DNA of 64,000 bases, taken from the NCBI RefSeq assembly GCF_017308985.1, contig NZ_JADWPE010000003.1, positions 372,001-436,000 on the forward strand. The letters run 5' to 3'. Under the pieces are notes generated by a model. The model was not told the origin of the DNA. It saw only the letters and a list, made by a program, of their open reading frames with translations, and did no database searches. Both the position numbers and the translations under genes were made by a program. This DNA is from Lysobacter changpingensis. Its GTDB lineage: Bacteria > Pseudomonadota > Gammaproteobacteria > Xanthomonadales > Xanthomonadaceae. Below are positions 28,935-36,292 of this stretch, one piece after another. Within the stretch, counting starts at the first letter, position 1, and each line of letters begins with the position of its first letter.

Positions 28935-29146
28935 ACGCGACCACGCCGCTCGACGAAGCGGCCGAACGCCGCTGGCGGCACGGCCTTCGCAACGAACTCA
29001 ACGTGATCACCATGGCCGTCTCCACGGCGCTGGCGATGCTGGACCACGGCGCGGACCCGGAACGCGTGCGCGAACACCTCAAGCGCGCCGAGGCGGGCTG
29101 CCGGCGCTGCCGCGACCTGGTGACGGAGCCGGAGAAGCAGGAGTGA
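28931..29146 (+). CDS. Mini-protein resembling a histidine-kinase dimerisation (DHp) helix pair
   Basis: A 71-residue acidic protein starting with GTG inside the stop of the sigma-54 regulator (GTGA). Its core WRHGLRNELNVITMAVSTAL, then ERVREHLKRAEAGCRRCRDL, has the two-helix spacing of HisKA domains. A candidate phospho-acceptor His precedes LRNELN, like H-[DE]-LRNPL or H-x-LNN-L in kinases. No ATPase domain follows: the frame stops at 29146. It may dock to or phosphotransfer with the upstream receiver domain. This is inference from sequence pattern only. Confidence 0.65.
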   Translation: MNATTPLDEAAERRWRHGLRNELNVITMAVSTALAMLDHGADPERVREHLKRAEAGCRRCRDLVTEPEKQE

Positions 29147-29217
29147 GGAGAGAGAAGTGAGGAGTGGCCGGTGGCGCTCGCCGTTCACTTTCCGACATCC
29201 CGCTTCTCACTCCTCCA
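29147..29217. repeat. GAGAAGTGAGGAG-type inverted repeat
   Basis: Words GAGAAGTGAGGAG (29152-29164) and CTTCTCACTCCTC (29203-29215) form a hairpin just after the mini-protein gene. The second arm matches the repeat at 15660-15672, so both belong to one dispersed family. Confidence 0.6.
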
Positions 29218-29231
29218 GTGACTTCCGCAAT

Positions 29232-29260
29232 GGAAAGGCCCGCGATTCGCGGGCCTTTCC
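29232..29260. terminator. Bidirectional terminator
   Basis: GGAAAGGCCCGCG-ATT-CGCGGGCCTTTCC lies between converging genes. Confidence 0.75.
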
Positions 29261-29287
29261 GTGCATTCCCAGCGTGACCGTCACGTC

Positions 29288-30706
29288 TCAGTGCTGGGAC
29301 GACGCACCCTGGTTGTCGCCGCCGCGGGTGGACGATCCCGTCGTGCCGCTCGCGCTGGTGCTGCTGGCGCCCTGCTTCGACGAAGCCGAGGTGCGGCCCT
29401 GCGTCGTCGACGATTCGCCCATGCGCTGCTGTTCGCTGCCCGAACGCTGCGACTGCACCTGGATGCGGTTCTCGACCTGCTTCACGCCGCTGCTCGCATC
29501 GGCCAGGTCTTCGGCGCGGTGCTTCATCCAGCGCTCGGCGACCGTGCCTTCCAGCGTGATCACACCATTGACGCAGCGCACGGTGATCTCGGTCGCGTCG
29601 AGGTAATCGTCCTCGGTCAGGCGCTCGTTGATGTCCTCCAGCAGGCGTTCGTCCGAACGCGTGTAGGAACGCGGGCCCATGCCGCGATAGTTGCGCCCCT
29701 GCTGGCCGCGCTGCGACATGCCGGTCATCGCCCGATGACGGCTGCCGGCGCCGAAGGACTGCGCGCCTTCGGTGTCGGAGGCGTAACCGGTCACGTAGCC
29801 ACTCGTGCCGTACTGCCCGCCATACGCCTGTTCGTCGGCGTAACCGGACGACATGCCGTAGCCTTCGCCATAGCCGCGCTCCCAGTTGCGGCTGCCGGCG
29901 CGACGGCCCGATTCGCCGCCTTCGTAACCGCGATATTCGCGCCCGCTGCCATAGCCGTGCGAGCCGAAGCTGCGTTCGCCCTGCCCGTAGGCCTGCGTGC
30001 CGGAGCCGCGCTGGTTGCTGTAATCCTGCTGGCCTTCGTAGCGGCGCTGGCTGCCGTATTCGGTGCCGTACGCGCGATCGCGGCCCTGGCCGCCGTAGTC
30101 GTCGCCGTACTGCTGCGAGCCGTAACCCTGGCCGTAGCTCTGCCCGCCATAACCCTGGCTGGTGTGGCCCTGGTTGCCGTATTCGCGGTTGCTGCCGTAA
30201 TCGCCGCGTCCGCGCTCGCCGAACTGGCCGCTGAAGTCGCGGTCGCGTCCGTACTCGCTGCTGCCGTAGCGTTCGAATTCGTTGCTGCCCTGCGCGCCGT
30301 AGGTGCCCTGCTCGCCCCAGCGCTGCGATTCGCGCCGGCCCTGCGACCAGTCCTGTTCATCGCGGCCCATGCCGCTGCCGTACTGCCGGCCCATGCGTGC
30401 GGCCGAGCCGGTCTCGTAATCGCCGGCATAACGCCCCTGCGTGCGGCCGTAGCTGGTGTCGTCCCAGTCTTCGCCGGCGCCCCAGCGGCGCGCGCCCTGC
30501 CCGTAATCGGAACGGCCGCCCATCCCCGATTCATGGCGCTGCTGGCGCAGCCGTTCTTCGTAGCGCGTGGAAACATCACGTTCGTTCATCGTTCCTCTCC
30601 TTCCACTCAACCAAGCACGTCCCGTTTCCAGGGCACGCGCGCCGAGCCGCATCGCGTCTTGCGCAACGGCCTTCAATTCACCGGTTCCCGATCGCTCGTC
30701 AGGCAC
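29288..30706 (-). CDS. Low-complexity Gly/Tyr/Ser/Arg-rich protein with BON domain
   Basis: A 472-residue protein. An N-terminal amphipathic segment (ELKAVAQDAMRLGARALETG) is followed by about 270 residues of Y/G/S/Q/R low complexity, with repeated units such as QGYGGQSYGQGYGSQQYGDD. A BON domain (SDERLLEDINERLTEDDYLD, VNGVITLEGTVAERWMKHRA) precedes a Ser/Thr/Gln-rich tail. BON domains bind phospholipids or other partners, often in the periplasm, but no signal peptide is visible. I chose the GTG at 30706 because a perfect AGGAGG lies 8 nt upstream and the frame is coding-like; an ATG at 30589 with GAGAGGAA is the alternative. Confidence 0.8.
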   Translation of the reverse strand: MPDERSGTGELKAVAQDAMRLGARALETGRAWLSGRRGTMNERDVSTRYEERLRQQRHESGMGGRSDYGQGARRWGAGEDWDDTSYGRTQGRYAGDYETGSAARMGRQYGSGMGRDEQDWSQGRRESQRWGEQGTYGAQGSNEFERYGSSEYGRDRDFSGQFGERGRGDYGSNREYGNQGHTSQGYGGQSYGQGYGSQQYGDDYGGQGRDRAYGTEYGSQRRYEGQQDYSNQRGSGTQAYGQGERSFGSHGYGSGREYRGYEGGESGRRAGSRNWERGYGEGYGMSSGYADEQAYGGQYGTSGYVTGYASDTEGAQSFGAGSRHRAMTGMSQRGQQGRNYRGMGPRSYTRSDERLLEDINERLTEDDYLDATEITVRCVNGVITLEGTVAERWMKHRAEDLADASSGVKQVENRIQVQSQRSGSEQQRMGESSTTQGRTSASSKQGASSTSASGTTGSSTRGGDNQGASSQH

Positions 30707-31175
30707 TGGACTACCCTCCTGTGTGGATGCATGCCCTGCAGATGGATGTATCGCCGCACCGCGGATGCGCTGCGTGCGTCGCGGATCTCGCGCGCTTGAA
30801 GCGGCAAGCGCTCGCAGGCGGACTGTGCCGCGCGGCATGTAAAGACTGCGCGGACATCGTTCAGCCACGACGTAACAAGCCGTGGATGCGAGGGCGGATT
30901 CATGCGTGACGGTTCGAAAGCGTGAGACGGCTAGGAAAACGCGCCGCAAAACGCATGCCAGCGCGCGCACGCTTCAGCACGGCGTGCGCGGGTGCGAGTG
31001 CGGAGAAATCTTTCCGGCGCCGAAATTCTTGCCGTCGAGGTTTGCGCGAGGCGCTGCACGCACGTGCGATCGTCGGGGCGCGTGCGATTGGCGATCGGGG
31101 CCGCTTCGTGAGGGGTGCGTGACTTCGCGTGCGCGATGAACGCGCTGAATGCGCGTCATCGCATGTCGCCGCCGG
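30707..31175. other. 469-bp intergenic region
   Basis: No convincing gene here. It should hold the promoter of the BON protein gene (minus strand). Near 31136-31161 a weak dyad (GATGAACGCGC and GCGCGTCATC) lies just after the repetitive membrane protein gene. Nothing else was recognised. Confidence 0.5.
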
Positions 31176-32984
31176 TTACGGCCTCACGCTGCCGTTGTCT
31201 TCCTGCAGTTCCGGCTTGAACGGAATGTCCGGCGGCGGGCGCGCTTGCGCTTCCTGGTCGTTGAGGTTCGGATCGCTCAGGCCGCAGGCGCCGCCCAGGC
31301 CGAGCATCGACACCACGCACTCGATGCGCTTGTTCGTGCCGGGAATCGGGATCGCCACCTTCTGGATGCCCTTGCGCACCCATTCGGCGAGCAGGGTTTC
31401 GTCCGGCACCCAGTACTTGTCGAACGATGTGGGTTCGAAATCGGTCGGCTTGCGCTTGAGCCAGGTGCCGGAGCGGTCGAGGTCGCGGATTTCCTGGGTG
31501 ATCGCGCCCGGCGGCTGGCCCGGCGAGGCGGAACCGGTGGGTTCCGGCACGCGCAGGCTGCCGTCGCGGTTGTACAGGCCCGGGGTAAGGCCGCGCTGTC
31601 CGCCCGGCGCGTTGCGCGTGCTCTCACCCCAGTCATCGCCGCGACGCGGCGTGGACCAGGTGCCCGGCGATGGCGTGGGCCGCGGACCCGCCCCCGCCGT
31701 CGCGGGCTGCGTGCCGCGACCGGCGGTGGGCGGTGCGGTAGGTGCGGTACCCGAAGGCGCCGCCGCACCGGGTGCGGCGGACGGCGCGGCAGTGCTCGGC
31801 GCGGCCGACGACGGGCTCGCCGAAGGGGCCGGCGTGGTCGCGGCGGTGCTCGCCGGGGCGGCGGCGGACGGCGCCGGAGCCGACGGCGCCGGAGCTGGCG
31901 CGGGCGGTGCAGGCGTCGGAGGCGTGGGCACTTCGCGTGTCCGCACGGTCTGCTCGGCCGCGCGCACCTGCGGCGTTGGCACGGTGAGTTCGGGCAACGT
32001 GGGCGTCTGCACGCGCGCGACCGGCGCCGGGATTTCGCGAACGGCGATGTCGCGCGTGCGCTGTTCGATGGCCGGCGCGGCGATGTCGCGCGGCGCGATC
32101 TGCGGGCGCACCGGCTGCACCGGTTCGGCGACCTCCGCCGTCCGCACCGGCGGCACCGGCGTGGTCAGCTCCGGCGCGGCGAGCGTCGGCTCGGCCGGCT
32201 GGCGACGCGTGGGCGGCAGCACGAAGACCTGCGGCGCGTCCGGCACCGGCTCGCTCACGGTCACGGCCTGCTCGACCTGCGGCGCCGGCGGCGGGAGTTG
32301 CGGCTCGGGCACTTCGCGTTGCGCGACGTCGGGCAGCGGCGCGTCGATCGTCGGCGTCGGCACGGGGGGCGTCGGCACCGCCGGCGCGGGCGGTGGCTGC
32401 GGCGCGGGTTCGGCGGCGGCCGTCTGTTCGGCGGGCGTGGGCTGTTGCGCGGGCGCAGGTTGCGCGGGCGCCTGCGTCGCCTCGGGCTGCTGCGTGGGTT
32501 CGTTCGCGCCGCCGCCCGGTTCCTCCGGCGTGCCGGTGCCGATGTACTCGATCATCGTCACCTCCTCGCCCTGCGGCGGCGGCGCGCTGGCGGCCATGAA
32601 GCGCAGGTACATCAGGTACAGCAGCAGCGCGCCGAAGAAGATGTGCCAGAAGATCGTGAACGTCGCCGCGAACCAGTGCGTGCGGCGATCGTACTTGTCC
32701 CAGCGGTCGGCATCGCGCGACCAGTCCTGGCGCATCAGCGTGGTGAATGCCTGCCAGCGCGTGAGGTCGCGCAGGCGCCGCGGGCGTTCGGCCAGCGGTC
32801 GCTGCAGGAACACGGCGATGATGGCGTCCGCGGTCGCGCCGCGCACCTCGCCCATGCGCTGTGCCATGCCGTCGAACCACGCCTGCCAGCCCGGCGGGAA
32901 GTCGCCCGGCTTGCGGCGCAGGTGCGGCGCGATGAGCTGCAGTCTTCGCTGCAGTGCGTGGATCAGATCGGCGGCGGAGAACAT
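31176..32984 (-). CDS. Transmembrane Pro/Ala-rich repetitive protein
   Basis: A 602-residue inner-membrane protein of the type annotated 'transmembrane repetitive protein' in Xanthomonas. About 100 cytoplasmic residues precede one TM helix (HWFAATFTIFWHIFFGALLL). About 330 residues of P/A/T/V/E low complexity follow, suited to spanning the periplasm as in TonB. A structured C-terminus (about 500-602) has DKYWVPDETLLAEWVRKGIQ, KVAIPIPGTNKRIECVVSML and two cysteines. The function is unknown; a TonB-like or cell-envelope bridging role is only an analogy. Confidence 0.85.
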   Translation of the reverse strand: MFSAADLIHALQRRLQLIAPHLRRKPGDFPPGWQAWFDGMAQRMGEVRGATADAIIAVFLQRPLAERPRRLRDLTRWQAFTTLMRQDWSRDADRWDKYDRRTHWFAATFTIFWHIFFGALLLYLMYLRFMAASAPPPQGEEVTMIEYIGTGTPEEPGGGANEPTQQPEATQAPAQPAPAQQPTPAEQTAAAEPAPQPPPAPAVPTPPVPTPTIDAPLPDVAQREVPEPQLPPPAPQVEQAVTVSEPVPDAPQVFVLPPTRRQPAEPTLAAPELTTPVPPVRTAEVAEPVQPVRPQIAPRDIAAPAIEQRTRDIAVREIPAPVARVQTPTLPELTVPTPQVRAAEQTVRTREVPTPPTPAPPAPAPAPSAPAPSAAAPASTAATTPAPSASPSSAAPSTAAPSAAPGAAAPSGTAPTAPPTAGRGTQPATAGAGPRPTPSPGTWSTPRRGDDWGESTRNAPGGQRGLTPGLYNRDGSLRVPEPTGSASPGQPPGAITQEIRDLDRSGTWLKRKPTDFEPTSFDKYWVPDETLLAEWVRKGIQKVAIPIPGTNKRIECVVSMLGLGGACGLSDPNLNDQEAQARPPPDIPFKPELQEDNGSVRP

Positions 32985-33003
32985 CTACGTCGCCGGTTCC
33001 GCG

Positions 33004-33600
33004 TCAGGCCGCGCTGTCGCGGCGGATGTAGGGTGCGTCGCCGGTGGCGTGGTCGGTCGCGTCGCGCACCGCCGTCACGCCGGGCACCTTGCTCAGCAGC
33101 GTCTTCTCGATGCCCTGCTTCAACGTCACGTCGGCCATGCCGCAACCGTGGCAACCGCCGCCGAAGCGCAGCACCACGACGCCCTCGGCGGTGACTTCCT
33201 GCACCGACACGTGGCCGCGATGCGAGGCGAGCTGCGGATTGATTTCCTGTTCGACGATCCAGTGCACGCGCTCGACCAGCGAGGCCGACTCGGCCGGCGC
33301 CTCGCCCTTGATCTTCGGCGCGCGGATCTGCAGCTGGCCGCCGGTGGACTGGGTTTCGTAATCGATCTCCGCGCCGTCGAGGAACTTCACGCTGGCCGCG
33401 TCGAGCCACATCGTGAAGCCTTCGCAGTCCACCGCCCATTCGTCGCCCTGCAGGTCGCCGGGCTCGGCGAACTCCAGCCGCACGTCGGCGCGCGGCGTTC
33501 CGGCGTGGACCGCGGAGAGACGAACGCCAAGGCCGGGCAAGGACTCGCGCTCGATCAGCTTGCGGAAGTGACGCTGGGCGGATTCGGAAATATTGATCAT
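33004..33600 (-). CDS. nfuA: NfuA-like Fe-S cluster carrier
   Basis: A 198-residue Fe-S biogenesis protein. A degenerate A-type domain ([20 protein letters not shown]) is followed by a C-terminal NifU-like domain with the cluster-ligating CxxC in [20 protein letters not shown] and the family end [14 protein letters not shown]. The domain order matches NfuA. It is 7 nt shy of overlapping an opposite-strand start region, so it is divergent from the pterin dehydratase gene. Confidence 0.93.
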   Translation of the reverse strand: MINISESAQRHFRKLIERESLPGLGVRLSAVHAGTPRADVRLEFAEPGDLQGDEWAVDCEGFTMWLDAASVKFLDGAEIDYETQSTGGQLQIRAPKIKGEAPAESASLVERVHWIVEQEINPQLASHRGHVSVQEVTAEGVVVLRFGGGCHGCGMADVTLKQGIEKTLLSKVPGVTAVRDATDHATGDAPYIRRDSAA

Positions 33601-33721
33601 GGCGGTATTCTACCGGGGTCCACGCATTCAGATGGCGCGGTCGTCACCCGCGATCGCCGACGATGCGTTCCATTCAGTCGGCCTGCATTCGATCGGCCCG
33701 TCCCGCAAGGAGCCTTACGCC

Positions 33722-34063
33722 GTGAACGACCTGATTCCCCTCGCCCAGGCCCACTGCATCGCCCGGCGCGGCTCCGAGCACCGCCTCAGCGAAGCGAGGG
33801 TGCGCGAACTGCTGCCGCAGATCCCGGGTTGGGAGATCGTCGAGGACGGCCACGCCATCGCCAAGACGTTCCGATTCGGCAACTACCACGAAACGATGGC
33901 CTTCGTGAACGCGCTGGCCTTCGTGGCCCATCGCGAGGACCACCATCCCGACCTTGGCGTGCATTACGACCGCTGCGTCGTGCGCTATTCGACGCACGAC
34001 GTCGGCGGCCTGAGCGAGAACGACTTCATCTGCGCGGCCAAGGCCGAAGCCCTGGTCGACTGA
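33722..34063 (+). CDS. phhB: Pterin-4a-carbinolamine dehydratase
   Basis: A 113-residue enzyme that dehydrates 4a-hydroxytetrahydrobiopterin and recycles the cofactor of phenylalanine hydroxylase. The active-site histidines are in [19 protein letters not shown], then [15 protein letters not shown] chose the GTG at 33722 because AAGGAG stands 9 nt upstream; an upstream in-frame ATG at 33593 would add a non-family extension. No phhA lies nearby, so the symbol is by family. Confidence 0.9.
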   Translation: MNDLIPLAQAHCIARRGSEHRLSEARVRELLPQIPGWEIVEDGHAIAKTFRFGNYHETMAFVNALAFVAHREDHHPDLGVHYDRCVVRYSTHDVGGLSENDFICAAKAEALVD

Positions 34064-34087
34064 CCGCACACGCCCGAGGTTGCCTGC

Positions 34088-34516
34088 ATGGACGTTTCCC
34101 GCATTCGCATCGCGCTCGTCGCCGGCTTCGCGTTTTCGCTCGTTTCGCTGGCCGCGTGCCAGCCGCAACAGCCGCCCGCGCCGCCGGTGCCGACGACCGA
34201 ACTGCTGGCCGTCGACACCCCGCCGCCGGGTTATCCCGAAGAACTGGCCTGCGACAACGTCGGCGGCCAGGTGGTGCTGGCGATGACGGTGGGCATCGAC
34301 GGCAAGCCGAGTTCGGTCGAAGTCTTCCGCGGCAGCGGCAACGTCGCGCTCGACAAGGCGGCGCTGGAGGGCGTGCGCGGCTGGACGTTCAAGCCCGCCA
34401 CCCGCGGCGGCCAGCCGCAACCCACGCGCCTGCAGGTGCCGGTGAACTTCAATCCGCCGCAGGTGCGTCCGCAGTCGTGCTTCGTGCTGGACGAGCAGCG
34501 CCGCCGCGGCGGCTGA
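34088..34516 (+). CDS. TonB C-terminal-domain lipoprotein
   Basis: A 142-residue lipoprotein (lipobox SLAAC, Cys24) with a short Pro-rich linker and a TonB C-terminal-like domain: GYPEELACDNVGGQVVLAMT, GIDGKPSSVEVFRGSGNVAL, LDKAALEGVRGWTFKPA. It has no membrane anchor helix, so it is unlike energising TonB; a periplasmic binding or scaffolding role is possible. It is 24 bp after the pterin dehydratase gene, likely in the same transcript. Confidence 0.85.
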   Translation: MDVSRIRIALVAGFAFSLVSLAACQPQQPPAPPVPTTELLAVDTPPPGYPEELACDNVGGQVVLAMTVGIDGKPSSVEVFRGSGNVALDKAALEGVRGWTFKPATRGGQPQPTRLQVPVNFNPPQVRPQSCFVLDEQRRRGG

Positions 34517-34519
34517 GCC

Positions 34520-34819
34520 TCACGCCGTCTGGTTCGACCCGGGCCTGATCTTCGCGATCTCGGCGCCGTGCAGGTCGCGCTCGACGCCGATTTCGTAATC
34601 GCGCTGCAGGTTGATCCAGAACGCATCCGACTGCCGGAAGTAACGCGACAGCCGCAGCGCGGTATCGACCGAAATGACGCGACGCCCCGCGAGGATCTCG
34701 CCGATGCGCGTCTGCGGGCACGCCAATGTCGCGCGCGAGCCGTTAGGCGGTGACCTCCACGGCTCGAGGAATTCCTCCCTGAGCACTTCGCCCGGATGGG
34801 GATAGGGAACCGTACGCAT
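34520..34819 (-). CDS. HigA-family antitoxin with a frame-shifted internal segment
   Basis: A 99-residue HigA/VapI-type regulator. The ends fit the family: HPGEVLREEFLEP and QTRIGEILAGRRVISVDTAL, SRYFRQSDAFWINLQRDYEI. Between them, residues 21-34 (WRSPPNGSRATLAC) are off-family. The neighbouring frame over the same bases reads EVTA, stop, RLARDIGVP, the expected helix. So one base lost near 34761 and one gained near 34711 have restored the frame while replacing part of the helix-turn-helix. No higB is adjacent. It is probably non-functional for DNA binding. Confidence 0.7.
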   Translation of the reverse strand: MRTVPYPHPGEVLREEFLEPWRSPPNGSRATLACPQTRIGEILAGRRVISVDTALRLSRYFRQSDAFWINLQRDYEIGVERDLHGAEIAKIRPGSNQTA

Positions 34820-34852
34820 GGCGTTCCTCTTGCTCAGCAGGCCAGTGGTGGC

Positions 34853-35851
34853 TCACGCCAGCCGGTCGAGCACGTCGATCAGCTCCGGCGCCAGCGGGGC
34901 GTTGAGCAGATACGGGGTCTTGCCGTCGTCCAGCGCGAACTCCAGCGTGGAGGCGTGCAGGAACAGCCGCTTGAGGCCCACCTGCTCGCGCAGGCGCTTG
35001 TTGGCGTCCACCTCGCCGTACTTGTCGTCGCCCGCGATGGGGTGGCCGATGTGCTGGGCGTGGACGCGGATCTGGTGGGTGCGGCCGGTCTCGATCCGCA
35101 CCTCGCAATAGGACTGCCCGCCGCGACGTTCGAGCACCTTGAAGTGGCTCAGCGACGGCTTGCCGGCCGGGTTCACCTGGACGTGCCGCTCGCCACCCTG
35201 GCGCAGGCCGATGTGAAGCGGGGCGTCGACGGCCATCACGCCGTCGGGCATGCGGCCGGTGAGCAGCGCCAGATAGCGCTTGGAGATGCCGCCGTCCTCG
35301 CGCATCAGCGCCTGCAGCTCGGTCAGCGCGGAGCGCTTCTTGGCGATGACGAGCAGGCCCGAGGTGTCGCGATCGAGCCGGTGGACCAACTCCAGCGTCT
35401 GCCCCGGTCGCAGCGCACGCAGCGATTCGATCGCGCCGTGGCTGATCCCGCTGCCCCCATGGCTGGCCAGGCCGGAGGGCTTGTTGAGCGCGAGCAGGCG
35501 GGCGTCCTCGTAGACGATCGCCGCTTCCAACGCGTCCAGCAGGCCCTTCGGAGGCGCCGGGCGGTCGCCGGTGTCGCCCAGCCGGACCGGCGGGATGCGC
35601 ACTTCGTCCCCGCCCTCGAGCTTGCGTTCGGCCTTGGCACGGCCGCCGTTCACGCGGACCTGTCCGGACCGCACGATCTTGTAGACCAGCGAGCGCGGGG
35701 CGCCCTTCAGCTGGCCCAAAAGGAAGTTGTCCAGGCGCTGCCCGGCGCGGTCGTCCGGCACGCGCACCGTACGCACCTGGGCGGCATCGTTGGCCGGGCG
35801 TGGCTCGGCGGCAGTCCGGCCCGGCCGGTTCTTCGGGTCTGAATGGGTCAT
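34853..35851 (-). CDS. rluC: 23S rRNA pseudouridine synthase RluC
   Basis: A 332-residue RluA-family pseudouridine synthase. An N-terminal S4 domain (DDRAGQRLDNFLLGQLKGAP) is followed by the catalytic domain with the active Asp in HRLDRDTSGLLVIAKKR and the RTHQIRVHAQHIGHPIAGD signature. I chose the ATG at 35851. Divergence from rne, with a long gap, is the same arrangement as in E. coli, which supports RluC over RluB/D. Confidence 0.93.
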   Translation of the reverse strand: MTHSDPKNRPGRTAAEPRPANDAAQVRTVRVPDDRAGQRLDNFLLGQLKGAPRSLVYKIVRSGQVRVNGGRAKAERKLEGGDEVRIPPVRLGDTGDRPAPPKGLLDALEAAIVYEDARLLALNKPSGLASHGGSGISHGAIESLRALRPGQTLELVHRLDRDTSGLLVIAKKRSALTELQALMREDGGISKRYLALLTGRMPDGVMAVDAPLHIGLRQGGERHVQVNPAGKPSLSHFKVLERRGGQSYCEVRIETGRTHQIRVHAQHIGHPIAGDDKYGEVDANKRLREQVGLKRLFLHASTLEFALDDGKTPYLLNAPLAPELIDVLDRLA

Positions 35852-35866
35852 CCTGCGGGGGTTATC

Positions 35867-35875
35867 TGTTACACT
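35867..35875 (+). promoter_or_regulatory. Extended -10 promoter of rne
   Basis: TGTTACACT contains a TGn extended element followed by TACACT. No good -35 is seen at the expected spacing. It would start an rne transcript with a leader of about 410 nt. Confidence 0.5.
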
Positions 35876-35900
35876 CGCGACGCGAGATAAGGTTTTGATT

Positions 35901-35944
35901 TCGCAGGAAGTTGCACTCCAAAGGCCGAAAGCCCTTTCCTGCGA
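35901..35944 (+). promoter_or_regulatory. Hairpin in the rne 5' leader, candidate autoregulatory element
   Basis: Outer stem TCGCAGGAA (35901-35909) pairs with TTCCTGCGA (35936-35944), a perfect 9-bp match. Inside it, AAAGG (35920-35924) pairs with CCTTT around a CCGAAAGC loop. E. coli rne is autoregulated through hairpins in a ~360-nt leader; the equivalent here is inferred from position and length. The rest of 35945-36292 is GC-rich with no recognised gene. Confidence 0.55.
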
Positions 35945-36292
35945 TTCCGGTCCGCGCCTAGCCACTGCCCCCGGGGCAGCCATGTTAGCAGCGATGGCCC
36001 GGCGGAACCCGACCTCGCCGGCGCGGGTCAAACCGCCCGTGATGAACACGTCCCGCGCGGCCTTCGCGCCGCCGGTCCCTAAGTTGTCCGGAAGAAACAA
36101 TTAAGCGCTCCCGCGGCGTGCCGTGGTGTCGTAGCGCTGGAAAACTTGAGGCCGCAGCGCCAGGCCCCGCATCCAATGCGACCGGCGCGCGGCTTGCGGT
36201 ATCCAGAGGCGAAACGCCCCACGGCGTTCCGCGGCTGCAGGACGCATGCGTCCTGCGCCGACCACGCGCAGGAGCGCGCGAGGAACGCAACA

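Noticed and set aside
29791-30579. Repeated units suggesting a CRISPR or tandem repeat array
   Set aside because: The repeats are codon-scale Y/G/S/Q units within one reading frame, with no fixed spacer length and no cas genes.
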